DNA of 64,000 nucleotides from contig CALAMC010000067.1 in assembly GCA_937925655.1 (NCBI GenBank), positions 13,173 to 77,172 of the forward strand. The letters run 5' to 3'. Position numbers and translations under genes: made by a program. Below are positions 52,027 through 60,581 of this stretch, in pieces. Each line of letters opens with the position of its first letter. Positions within the stretch are counted from its first letter, which is position 1. The stretch comes from an uncultured candidate division Zixibacteria bacterium. GTDB lineage: Bacteria; Zixibacteria; MSB-5A5; GN15; PGXB01. The notes under the pieces were generated by a model, which searched no databases, was not told where the DNA came from, and saw only the letters and a list, made by a program, of their open reading frames with translations.

Positions 52027-55000
52027 TTATTGCTGAATCGGCGGAATGCAGCTCGGCTGGTCGCCACCCTGATACACGGTAGAAATCAGGATAAGCACGT
52101 CGAGCAGGTTCATGTCGCCGTTGCAGTCGGTATCACCGGTAGCAATGCCCGCAATAGGTGCATCGCCGCCGTTATAGATGTGACCCAACAGGAACAAGAT
52201 ATCCAGCAGATTCAGAGTCTGATCGCCGTTGACATCGCCGAGAGTATGGCCAATAAAGGTCAATTCGCCAACTTCGGTGAAGGCCACGGCATCAGTAAAG
52301 GATCCGGCAACGGTGTAATTCTGAGTCGTCGTATTATACAGAACTCCATAAGAAGCGGCAAAATCATTCAAGGATACGGTAATCTTGAGGGCTTCGCCGA
52401 GGAATCCCGGATAACTCGGAATAATATCGGTTGCCATCGGAGTCAGACCGTTCACGGTCACGGTGCCGAGATCGATATCATTGACATCGTATCCGGGCTC
52501 AAAGTTGCTACCGAGATAGACAAAGGCTTTGGCCGGATCAGGATTCGGGGCCGCAAAAGCCATTACAGCTTTCAACGGATCCGGAGTGACATCGATTGTT
52601 ATCGGCACGAAAGCCGGAACAACGTTCAGAGTATAGTCTTCGACTTCACCATAGGTGGTACTGCCGCACGGACCGGGCAGACTGGAGTAATTAATACGGA
52701 CGCGCATCCGACAGGCGCCGGGAGTGGCGTCGCCGGGAACGGTGACGGTGCCGGTGTACGGGCCATAACCCGGACTGCCGGACATGGTGACCGCTTCAGC
52801 CGGTTCAAAGATATAATTGCGGTTCCAATCAACCCAGGCAATGCAGTAGTCGGATGAATACGGATTACCGTTGACAACCGTTATGCCATAGCTTTCGCCG
52901 GGCTGGACGGTAGTCGACAGTGCCGTGTAATCACCATATTCGGTACAGGTGGTAACATTGTCAATCGTACCGATGGTGACCTGCTCAATGTATTCATCGC
53001 AACCGCCGGAGGCATCGCAATAAACCGGTGTCGTCGGCACGCAGTTGACGTTGAAGTAGTATTCAACGCCGGGGCAGGCAAAGCCGGTGTAGACGCTCAA
53101 GGAGGCGAAGATATAATAATCACCGGGGCCCAATGTCACGCTGACATTGAACGGCGTGCAAGCCGCCACGGAGGCATAGGTGCCAAGGTATCCGGTGATG
53201 TTATCGCAACCAGCCACACCGGGAACGACCTGCTCAATAAAGCCGCAGATGAACGGACCTTCGGCCTGACCGGTCAGGGTTACGACCGACCATTCATCCA
53301 CATGGAACAGGTACCAGTCGGTGTCACGATAATTGCTGGTGCCATAGACGTAGGTGTTGGTCAAACCGCAAATGGTTTCGCCGCAGGAGACACTGCTGAA
53401 GAGAGCCGGATCGTCATTGCAACCGCCGTTGGTGACGTCTTCGCCGTTATTGGCGATGCAGGCTTCACCTTCAGGTGTGCTTCCCGGAGGACAGGTAACG
53501 TTGCAGGGCGACTTAATTCGGAGCGTGAATTCCGGAATGCAGTTAGGCGCCGGGTAGGTATCGATCATAAGGTAGCTGATACCGGCCGGAAGCGAAACGT
53601 TGGAGAGAGTCTTGTTGCTCGAAGATCCGGTAATATAAGCGATACAGGTTGCACCCGGGCACATTTCGCTGACGGCCATACCGGTCCAGGTGGAAGTAGT
53701 TGTCAGATAGATATCAACGACCATCGGGACATCCACGTCGAGGGCATAAATTATTTCTTCGCCGCCGTCATAAGAACCCAGACAGGTGGCGGAATAATTG
53801 TTGCCGCGGCCGCAGGTGTAGTTGGTGTTGATAAATTCATCATTGTTGGTGCCACCGGTCATGTCGTCGGGCAGTTTGACGATGTAGGGATCGGTACAGT
53901 CATCGCCGGGACTGGCAATAACGCACGGATTGTCGGTGCAGTTTTTGGTGCCATCCCAGGCTCCGCCGAGAGCAATACAGTCGAACTCGGGGACGTCATC
54001 GCACAGGGTTCCTTGCGGATAACCGTAACAGCAACGGCCATCCGGAGGCGTGACGGCTTCAATCGTCAGATTGAAAGCGGGAATACAATCCGGTGACGGC
54101 CAGGTGTCAACAATGATATAATATGTTCCGGCAAAGACCGAAATGGCGCTTGACGAATAAACGCCGCTGCCGGTATTTCTCATGTAGAATACGCAGGCAC
54201 CACTGGCACCGCCGGTCGGCGGACAATCTTCGCGCAGTTCCATGTAGGTCCAAGTTGAGCCTTGCGGATCCATGGTGAATTTAAGGGTCATGTCTTGGGT
54301 GAAGGTTACCTGATAGACCATGTCTTCGCCGTTACCGTAATAGTTACCGTAGCACATAGCAGTACCGACATAGTCATTGACACGACCGCAGGTGTACTGG
54401 TTGTAATCGGTGTAAGGCAGGTCGGAGAGTCCCAACGTCAGGACATACGGATCGGAGCAGTTGTCACCGGGGGTAAAGATTAAACACGTATACGTGGCGC
54501 AATCCTGACCGGCGTGATAGGTACCGGTTCCGCCGTACATGGCCAAACAGGTGGGCTCATCGGGAACGTTAGTGCATGCGCCGGTGGTATGATCACAGCA
54601 GGCACCGCCGACAACCAGGTTGACAACCAGTTCGGTGTTGCCGACATAGCTGCTGTAACCGCCCACTTCGACGAGGTATTCGTTGCCATAAACGACTTCG
54701 ACGCCCTCGATGAGCGAACGGACGGTCTTGCCGGGACAGCCGTCGTCATCAGAATCGATCAAAGTCGGGAGAGGCGAACAGGAATAGCCGTCATAAACAG
54801 CCAGTTTGGTATCGAAATCGGAACCGCACAGACTGAAGCTGGCAATACCCGAGGCACTCGGGGAATAAACATACCAGATGTTATGCCCGGCATAATAACC
54901 GGCTTCGTCCGTAGTCGCCATTGTGGTGTTGCCATAATAGGTGCCTTCGGTAATAGGCGTGGCATCGGCACAATTGTCGTTTTCCGGAGGAATGATTTCA

Positions 55001-56502
55001 TCCACGTAAATCGTGAAGTGGAAATCCATAGGAGCCGGCAAATCCGACTCGTCGGTCATGGCCACCAGATAATACAGGGTGGTCGGGCCGGTCATATTAT
55101 TCCAGAAAATGGTCGGAGTGGTATAACCATCGCCGCAATCACGGAACTGGCCGGTCGAATACAGAGTGTAATCGTCGCAGACGCAGCTGTGATGCAGGAC
55201 GGCGCCGATGGAATAAATTTCGACGGGCGTATTGCAGAAGTCGATGTTGACATTGAAGTTGGCGTACGGGACGTCGAATTTATACCAGACACCATACCAG
55301 CCGCCGAACACATCGGGACAGTCTTCGGTGGCATCAATGGTGGTGCCGTCGACGACAATCGGGAAGGTTCCGGAGACGTCTTCGGCGTTGGCGCACTCGT
55401 CGTTGTCCGGAGCGGAAGAAACCGGGCACGGCGTGGTGCAGTCGATGCCTTCCGTCCAGGCAATCATATCGGTCCGGGCTTCGCACTGGAATTGATATTC
55501 ATCAGCACAGGACGGACCATAAGGATCTCCATAGCAGCAGCGACCCAGATTCGGAATCGGGCAGGGGTCGGTGGCGCAGGCGAGATCCTGGTCGAAAGAA
55601 ATGTAGTCGGCACGTGCCAGACATTCCGACTGTAATTCATCATTACAATCGGGATCCAGGGGGTCACCGTAACAGCAACGGCCGGGAGCGACCGTCACGT
55701 CATAGAGGACCACATTATCAATGCCGCCCAAGTCGGTATCGGCACCCGAATACCGCCAGGCGAGATACAAATTGCCGCCGGTATAAGCGGACAGGTCAAC
55801 CGTGGTTGCCGTCCAGGTCATATTCGGATGCGGTTCCGCCATAGCGCTCCAGACCATGGTGAATTCCCCGAGGTCCATAGTGGTCGTTGACACATAAAGG
55901 TCGAGGTCAAACGGCCAGGTGGAATTGTTATGCAGATAAATGAAATCCACCATCATCGCGCCGGAAATGGCGGAAACGTCGATGAGCGGGGAAATCAGCC
56001 ATTCATCCTGAATATCATATTCATAGCCATAGTTTACCAAGGCACATTGTGTGCCGCCGAGCGCAGCCGTGCCGATACGCCAGGTCAGGCTGGCGTGCGT
56101 GTTAACACGGGTCCAGGGAGCCGGAAACGGATCGGTCCCTGTCGTTGGCGAATAAGATTGGAAATCATCCTCGAACAGGATACTTTTGTCAGGGCTATAC
56201 TTCTTAACGGTCAGCATTTTGCCCATTAGGGAGATACCCTCCCTGGTTTCACACGGAAGATTGATTTTATCGACTTCCGAATTTATCTTTTCGATTTCTT
56301 CGGGAAGCATTACCGGGTCATCGATTTGACCTTCATTTTCGGTCGGGACAAAAGTTTCGACATGAGCCGGTTCCGCCGGTTCAGCCTTCATTGTTGAAGG
56401 TCCAAAAACCACGGCTTTATCCTGAGCCGAGGCCAGAGCAAATGAACCGAGGACAAAAATGGTTGCGAGGATAATTGCGTAAAAAACTTTACTTTTAACC
56501 AT
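52027..56502 (-). CDS. Secreted giant Cys-rich multidomain protein with GEVED and dockerin modules
   Basis: This protein of about 1491 residues has a signal peptide (ending ASAQD) and no catalytic motif I recognise. A jelly-roll domain (about 115-275) is followed by four short Cys modules of the form CC-x6/8-C-x5-C...C-x3-C (GRCCYGDP or GACCDHTTG). Between them are PPC-like beta sandwiches (DNCADATPITEGTYYGNT, YVYSPSASGIASFSLC). A GEVED domain near 1230-1300 (WVDWNRNYIFEPAEA, YGEVEDYTL) and a cohesin-like beta region follow. The C-terminus is a dockerin-type pair (LGDVNGDQTLNLLDILFLLGHIYNGG, DTDCNGDMNLLDVLILIS). Start at ATG 56502, seven bases after AGAGG; an ATG six bases earlier abuts it. 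It is probably an abundant surface or matrix protein. Confidence 0.88.
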   Translation of the reverse strand: MVKSKVFYAIILATIFVLGSFALASAQDKAVVFGPSTMKAEPAEPAHVETFVPTENEGQIDDPVMLPEEIEKINSEVDKINLPCETREGISLMGKMLTVKKYSPDKSILFEDDFQSYSPTTGTDPFPAPWTRVNTHASLTWRIGTAALGGTQCALVNYGYEYDIQDEWLISPLIDVSAISGAMMVDFIYLHNNSTWPFDLDLYVSTTTMDLGEFTMVWSAMAEPHPNMTWTATTVDLSAYTGGNLYLAWRYSGADTDLGGIDNVVLYDVTVAPGRCCYGDPLDPDCNDELQSECLARADYISFDQDLACATDPCPIPNLGRCCYGDPYGPSCADEYQFQCEARTDMIAWTEGIDCTTPCPVSSAPDNDECANAEDVSGTFPIVVDGTTIDATEDCPDVFGGWYGVWYKFDVPYANFNVNIDFCNTPVEIYSIGAVLHHSCVCDDYTLYSTGQFRDCGDGYTTPTIFWNNMTGPTTLYYLVAMTDESDLPAPMDFHFTIYVDEIIPPENDNCADATPITEGTYYGNTTMATTDEAGYYAGHNIWYVYSPSASGIASFSLCGSDFDTKLAVYDGYSCSPLPTLIDSDDDGCPGKTVRSLIEGVEVVYGNEYLVEVGGYSSYVGNTELVVNLVVGGACCDHTTGACTNVPDEPTCLAMYGGTGTYHAGQDCATYTCLIFTPGDNCSDPYVLTLGLSDLPYTDYNQYTCGRVNDYVGTAMCYGNYYGNGEDMVYQVTFTQDMTLKFTMDPQGSTWTYMELREDCPPTGGASGACVFYMRNTGSGVYSSSAISVFAGTYYIIVDTWPSPDCIPAFNLTIEAVTPPDGRCCYGYPQGTLCDDVPEFDCIALGGAWDGTKNCTDNPCVIASPGDDCTDPYIVKLPDDMTGGTNNDEFINTNYTCGRGNNYSATCLGSYDGGEEIIYALDVDVPMVVDIYLTTTSTWTGMAVSEMCPGATCIAYITGSSSNKTLSNVSLPAGISYLMIDTYPAPNCIPEFTLRIKSPCNVTCPPGSTPEGEACIANNGEDVTNGGCNDDPALFSSVSCGETICGLTNTYVYGTSNYRDTDWYLFHVDEWSVVTLTGQAEGPFICGFIEQVVPGVAGCDNITGYLGTYASVAACTPFNVSVTLGPGDYYIFASLSVYTGFACPGVEYYFNVNCVPTTPVYCDASGGCDEYIEQVTIGTIDNVTTCTEYGDYTALSTTVQPGESYGITVVNGNPYSSDYCIAWVDWNRNYIFEPAEAVTMSGSPGYGPYTGTVTVPGDATPGACRMRVRINYSSLPGPCGSTTYGEVEDYTLNVVPAFVPITIDVTPDPLKAVMAFAAPNPDPAKAFVYLGSNFEPGYDVNDIDLGTVTVNGLTPMATDIIPSYPGFLGEALKITVSLNDFAASYGVLYNTTTQNYTVAGSFTDAVAFTEVGELTFIGHTLGDVNGDQTLNLLDILFLLGHIYNGGDAPIAGIATGDTDCNGDMNLLDVLILISTVYQGGDQPSCIPPIQQ

Positions 56503-56508
56503 GCACAT

Positions 56509-57068
56509 ACCTCTTGGTTAATGATATTGATGGTTAGTTACAATTAACATAATCCCGTGATCCGGTCTAATTATTGACCGGCAAGTCCTTAACCAGTAGC
56601 ACCACCTCCTTGAATCACAATTAATTGGTGTTAATTTCAATATTTCAATCAGTTGTACTTTTAGAAACAAATTGTTGTAGTCTTATTTACACGCCATGCC
56701 CATAGCGGGACAAGGAAGTATAATTATAAAAGCATCCAATTTGACAATTGGACAGGTAACTCCGTAACTGTATAAAATAAACATAATTTTTAAACATATG
56801 TCAAGTATTTTTCGCGGCCAAGCCGCATTTTAAGCCGCTATCCGGCTCAATCTTAGCAACCATTAATGTCATGTTTTTTAAATATCACTAACTCTTTATC
56901 CGGTCAACAAAAATCAAATAAAAATACATTTTGAAACCTCCTGCGAATGATATTCGGGTAGATAAATAATCCGGCAATTAATTATTTTTTGGCTTTGACA
57001 AAGATTGCTTCCAGCGTAACTTTTTATATACCTTTGAATAAGATACACCTGAATGAGGAGAAGACAAG
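56509..57068. other. Long divergent intergenic region (560 bases)
   Basis: No gene is supported here. On the minus side it holds a predicted promoter (56776-56804), an inverted repeat CCAATT-4-AATTGG (56736-56751), a second perfect TATAAT (56723-56728, minus), an isolated ribosome-site-like AAGGAGGTG (56603-56611, minus) and a hairpin CCGGTC-8-GACCGG (56562-56581). On the plus side TTGACA at 56995-57000 precedes the TPR gene but lacks a good -10. A structured leader controlling the giant Cys-rich gene is possible. Confidence 0.5.
56776..56804 (-). promoter_or_regulatory. Predicted promoter of the Cys-rich protein gene
   Basis: Minus-strand TTGACA (56799-56804) and TTTATT (56776-56781) with a 17-base spacer. 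Use of this site would give a leader of about 270 bases. Confidence 0.45.
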
Positions 57069-58052
57069 GTGAACAATTTCTTTCCAAAATTCCGAATAAT
57101 CGCCTATTTCATCGTATTATCAGTATTAAATACGGCATTTTCAGAAGCAGGAGAATATGATATGACTTCCAATGGGCTGATTAAAACTGCCGATAGCGTT
57201 TTTTCATCGGGAAATTATGAAAAGTCCCGCGAATTATTTATTCTGGCTTTAGAAACCGCCCAAAAAGAAGGTAGTATTTCCAACGCAGTCGAGGCCAATG
57301 CCATGATTGCTCGGTGTTACCTTATTGCCGGTGATCCGGAAACAGGACTGGCGTATCTTAAAGCGGCGCAAGACGAAGTTCGAATAGAGATGCCGTCGGG
57401 TTGGTCACGGTATCTAGGGGTAAAGGGGCGCTTCGAATGGAAACAAAACGACCTGATCAAAGCAACCGAAACGTTTATGGAAATGTATGAATACTGCCGG
57501 GAAAACAGGCTGTCTGAACGGGCAATAGATGCCGCCCACATGGTGGCCATCACCGGAACTGCCGAGCAACAGATTGAATGGGGAAAAAAGGGGATAGAGG
57601 AGGCGGCTACAAATAATATAACGTCCTGGCTGGGCCCGCTTTGGAATAATCTGGCGGCAACCTATGAAGATCAAAAAAGATACCCGGAAGCGCTGGAAGC
57701 ATATCTGCAGGCCCGCGAATATCACTGGCGGCACGGGACCGAGCAAAATAAGTTAATCGCCGACTGGGCGGTCGGGCATGCATATTTGCTTAACGGCAAT
57801 TATGATATGGCCGGGCAATGGCTTCGGCCGGTTCTGGCCTGGGCGGAACGGGTTGATAATAAGGAATTTGCGGGATATGCATACAGGGATCTGGGCGAGA
57901 TCAGCTTGAAGGCGGGAGATAAAAAGACGGCTCTGGAATGTTTTTTAAAAGCCCAAAAATGTTTGAAACACGCCGGAATGCCGGATTGGGACGCCGATGG
58001 TTATCGAAAAATAGTTGATAGAATTAAAGAAGTTGAAAGCGATTTGAAATAG
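57069..58052 (+). CDS. Exported TPR-repeat protein
   Basis: This 327-residue protein is all-helical with about six TPR units from residue 35 onward (LIKTADSVFSSGNYEKSRELF, RYPEALEAYLQAREYH, ALECFLKAQKCL). The start is GTG at 57069, with GAGGAG nine bases upstream; it gives a signal peptide (about 1-27, FSEAG), which supports this choice over internal ATGs. TPRs bind peptides or proteins, so a periplasmic scaffold role is inferred. It is convergent with the thioredoxin-TPR gene, six bases between stops. Confidence 0.85.
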   Translation: MNNFFPKFRIIAYFIVLSVLNTAFSEAGEYDMTSNGLIKTADSVFSSGNYEKSRELFILALETAQKEGSISNAVEANAMIARCYLIAGDPETGLAYLKAAQDEVRIEMPSGWSRYLGVKGRFEWKQNDLIKATETFMEMYEYCRENRLSERAIDAAHMVAITGTAEQQIEWGKKGIEEAATNNITSWLGPLWNNLAATYEDQKRYPEALEAYLQAREYHWRHGTEQNKLIADWAVGHAYLLNGNYDMAGQWLRPVLAWAERVDNKEFAGYAYRDLGEISLKAGDKKTALECFLKAQKCLKHAGMPDWDADGYRKIVDRIKEVESDLK

Positions 58053-58058
58053 CCGTCG

Positions 58059-59258
58059 TCATTGGCGTTCAGTCTGATATTGTTCCAACATATCCCAGTA
58101 ATAATCATTTTCCGGGTCCTGCTGAATGGCGGCCTGAAGCATCTCCCTGGCTTCGCCTATCTTGCCACGATTATAGCAGATTTCAGCGATCATGCTATAC
58201 ACCTGGCCGCGATAATACCCTTCCTTAATGCCACTTACCGAAAAGCGGGCCAATTGTTCGGCCTGTTCGAGATTAATGCGACGGTCCAGACACCACCGGG
58301 CGAATTGATAACAACTGATTGGGTCATTTTGCCAATTGTCACCATAGGATGACAATTTAATTTTCATGGCGGCGGCCGTATCATGACTGAAATGAAGAGC
58401 ATAATCGGCCAGCAGACTCGGATAATATCGGGCGATTTGTTCCGAATCCCGATTGGTTTTGGCGGTATGAATACCGGCTTCCAGGTAGCCTTTGATTTGA
58501 TCTAATTTACCAACTTTACGAGCCAAATTGGTAATGCTGGTGGCCATTCTCACCATATCAAAGGGACGCGCCAGTTTCACGAGGGTATCGGCGGCGGGAA
58601 GAACCCGCTCAAATTCAATCTGATCGTTCCATGATGCATTGGCCAGATTCTCAAAAATCTGATAAGAATAATTTCTCGCGATTCTATCGGATAATTTTTC
58701 GGCTTGGCGGTAGTATTCGGTTGCTTTAAGATATTCTAAAGATTCCTCGAAATACCGGGCCAGAAAAAGAGCGTTTTCATAAGTGGGTTTATTTTGTTGC
58801 ACGGTCACCCTTTGACTTATGGTGAGATTTTGAGAATGGCCGATTTTCAACTGCTGAAGGAAATTTTCGGTATGGGTGAAACCTACCCAGCGAAAAAAAA
58901 CATCTCCGGCGGAATCGCATAAGATGAAGACCGGGAAGGAGTAGCCGATTTTATATTTAGGGGCCAGTTCGTAGCCTTCTCCTTCGCGGGCGTTCAATTT
59001 CAGATGGACGACATTATCCAGAGCGGCTCTGACTTGAGGATTTTTCGAGAATTCTTCATCGGCTTTATGACAAAACTCGCAAGATTCACGATAAAATTCC
59101 AGAAGGATTTTTTGGCCGGATTGGGCGGCGGCCCTTTTTGCGGCGGTGAAATCGGACACATCTGACGTCAAGGCCGGGGTCCCCGAAAGAATCACTATCA
59201 GTAGAGGTAAAAGATAACGGCGGACAAGAAAAAGCTTATTCATTTTATGAAAATTCAA
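58059..59258 (-). CDS. Exported thioredoxin-fold protein with TPR tail
   Basis: This 399-residue protein has a signal peptide or anchor and then a thioredoxin-like domain (about 32-145) with the active-site pair CEFC in EFYRESCEFCHKAD. The remaining 250 residues are TPR helices (LEYLKATEYYRQAEKL, AREMLQAAIQQDPENDYYW). Such proteins act as periplasmic disulfide reductases or thiol carriers, with TPRs for client binding. The start lacks a clear ribosome site, and Met6 (59243) is an alternative. It is divergent from the PEP-CTERM gene. Confidence 0.88.
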   Translation of the reverse strand: MNFHKMNKLFLVRRYLLPLLIVILSGTPALTSDVSDFTAAKRAAAQSGQKILLEFYRESCEFCHKADEEFSKNPQVRAALDNVVHLKLNAREGEGYELAPKYKIGYSFPVFILCDSAGDVFFRWVGFTHTENFLQQLKIGHSQNLTISQRVTVQQNKPTYENALFLARYFEESLEYLKATEYYRQAEKLSDRIARNYSYQIFENLANASWNDQIEFERVLPAADTLVKLARPFDMVRMATSITNLARKVGKLDQIKGYLEAGIHTAKTNRDSEQIARYYPSLLADYALHFSHDTAAAMKIKLSSYGDNWQNDPISCYQFARWCLDRRINLEQAEQLARFSVSGIKEGYYRGQVYSMIAEICYNRGKIGEAREMLQAAIQQDPENDYYWDMLEQYQTERQ

Positions 59259-59406
59259 TCACATAAATTGTATTCAATACATTATACGATAAATAAATCG
59301 ATTCGTCCGAGTTTGTCAAATTAATAGGCGTGGCCGTTTTTGGCCTTTTTTTTGCGGGACCCTCAATAAGGAAAGAGAAAAGTAGGCAATTATATAAGGA
59401 GTAAGT

Positions 59407-60081
59407 ATGTACAGGAAAACAATCGGGCGGTTTTTGCTCCTGGCCGTGGCCGGCATCTGGCTTTTCCCCGATACCCCGATGGCTTTGACTTTGACCGGCG
59501 GTGACCCGTCGGGATATGTCGCCTGGGATGGTGGCGGCGATGTTATCGGGCAATTCGGCGAGACCGACCAGCGGTGGAACAGCGAATTCACCGGTGTGTA
59601 CTACAATGCGGCCGGATTTCTGGGTTTCGGGTTTACAATCGATGATTCCTATCCAAGTTTCCACGACATTATCAGTAATCCTTTCCAAAACTGGCAGTGG
59701 CAGTTGAAAATCGAGAATCTCGAAAACCCGCTGACCGGCGCGACTTTGCCCCCCATACAGGCGTCGGGCATCAATTCTTACGCCGACTTCAAGTCCGGGG
59801 CCAACTGGGTCAGCGGCTTTATGAGTGAATTATTCCATTTCGACGGCGATTATATTTTCGATTGCACGTTTACTGGTCCCAACACCGGCTACGCGTACTT
59901 ATCGATGGTCGGTAATGTCGATCCCGGCTGGTGGCAGTGTCTTCCCCAGAGCTACTATCATGGATTGCAAAGTAATGCTTCGGTGACATTCTCTGTGACG
60001 GCCGTACCAGAACCAGTCAGCCTGGCGCTATTCGGGCTTGGCCTGACCGGTCTGGGACTATTTCGCAGTCGCAAATCATAA
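59407..60081 (+). CDS. PEP-CTERM sorted extracellular protein
   Basis: This 224-residue protein has a signal peptide (about 1-29, PMALT). The middle part is beta-rich and low in charge (GGDPSGYVAWDGGGDVIGQFG). The C-terminus is VPEPVSLALFGLGLTGL followed by LFRSRKS: the PEP motif, a membrane helix and a basic tail, which is the substrate signal for exosortase. AAGGAG is well placed ahead of the ATG. No exosortase or EPS gene is in the window. A matrix or surface role is inferred from the class. Confidence 0.9.
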   Translation: MYRKTIGRFLLLAVAGIWLFPDTPMALTLTGGDPSGYVAWDGGGDVIGQFGETDQRWNSEFTGVYYNAAGFLGFGFTIDDSYPSFHDIISNPFQNWQWQLKIENLENPLTGATLPPIQASGINSYADFKSGANWVSGFMSELFHFDGDYIFDCTFTGPNTGYAYLSMVGNVDPGWWQCLPQSYYHGLQSNASVTFSVTAVPEPVSLALFGLGLTGLGLFRSRKS

Positions 60082-60111
60082 CAAATTTCCCAGCCCCCAA
60101 TGAAAGAGCAG

Positions 60112-60136
60112 TGCCCCTGAATCAAGTTCAGGGGCA
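60112..60136 (+). terminator. Weak terminator after the PEP-CTERM gene
   Basis: A 10-bp perfect stem with a 5-base loop lies 31 bases past the stop. The following TTGTCATTTGTTT is only partly T-rich. Confidence 0.5.
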
Positions 60137-60481
60137 TTGTCATTTGTTTACAATTCTTCTTAGAATATGCAATGTTTTGCAACTCAAGGCCGGAGCTAAT
60201 TCCGAGCATTTTTTTATAATCATCATTGAATTGTCCGAATGTTCAAAAAATGGACAATCAGACTCTGACCGAAGGATAAAATCGCAGGTGGTGACAAATG
60301 ATTATGACTTATGCCATCTTCTAATGGGTCAAGTAATTACGGGCGTTATATCATATTGCACTTAAAGTATATTTAATTCAAAATATAAAAAAAGAGACGC
60401 CCTTGACAAAATTTCTTTTTAAGTGAATTCTTGAATATCTGAACATGGGCATAATATGCGACTATCTTCGTGGCGGCATAT

Positions 60482-60495
60482 CGTTTGCGCAAACG
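60482..60495. promoter_or_regulatory. 14-base perfect palindrome upstream of the outer-membrane barrel gene
   Basis: CGTTTGCGCAAACG is fully self-complementary and lies 86 bases ahead of the ATG at 60582, in an otherwise AT-rich stretch. Candidate operator; no factor can be named. Confidence 0.4.
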
Positions 60496-60581
60496 GTCGG
60501 TGGGAAAATGGGTATTATGCTATTAACCGTATGTCGTGCGGAGTAACAGTGAAACAAATTTAAAGGTTGGCAGATAGAAAT

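Larger units (their letters stand above)
60082..60581. other. Intergenic region of 500 bases before the outer-membrane operon
   Basis: No gene is supported. A hairpin (60112-60121 with 60127-60136) follows the PEP-CTERM gene but has a poor T run. TTGACA occurs at 60403-60408 without a convincing -10, and CATAAT at 60450-60455 without a convincing -35. A perfect 14-base palindrome lies at 60482-60495. The rest is AT-rich and featureless. Confidence 0.5.

Noticed and set aside
54514..55635. 373-codon open frame on the plus strand
   Set aside because: It is antisense to the Cys-rich dockerin gene, has no ribosome site and no recognisable domain; its length follows from the codon bias of the real gene.
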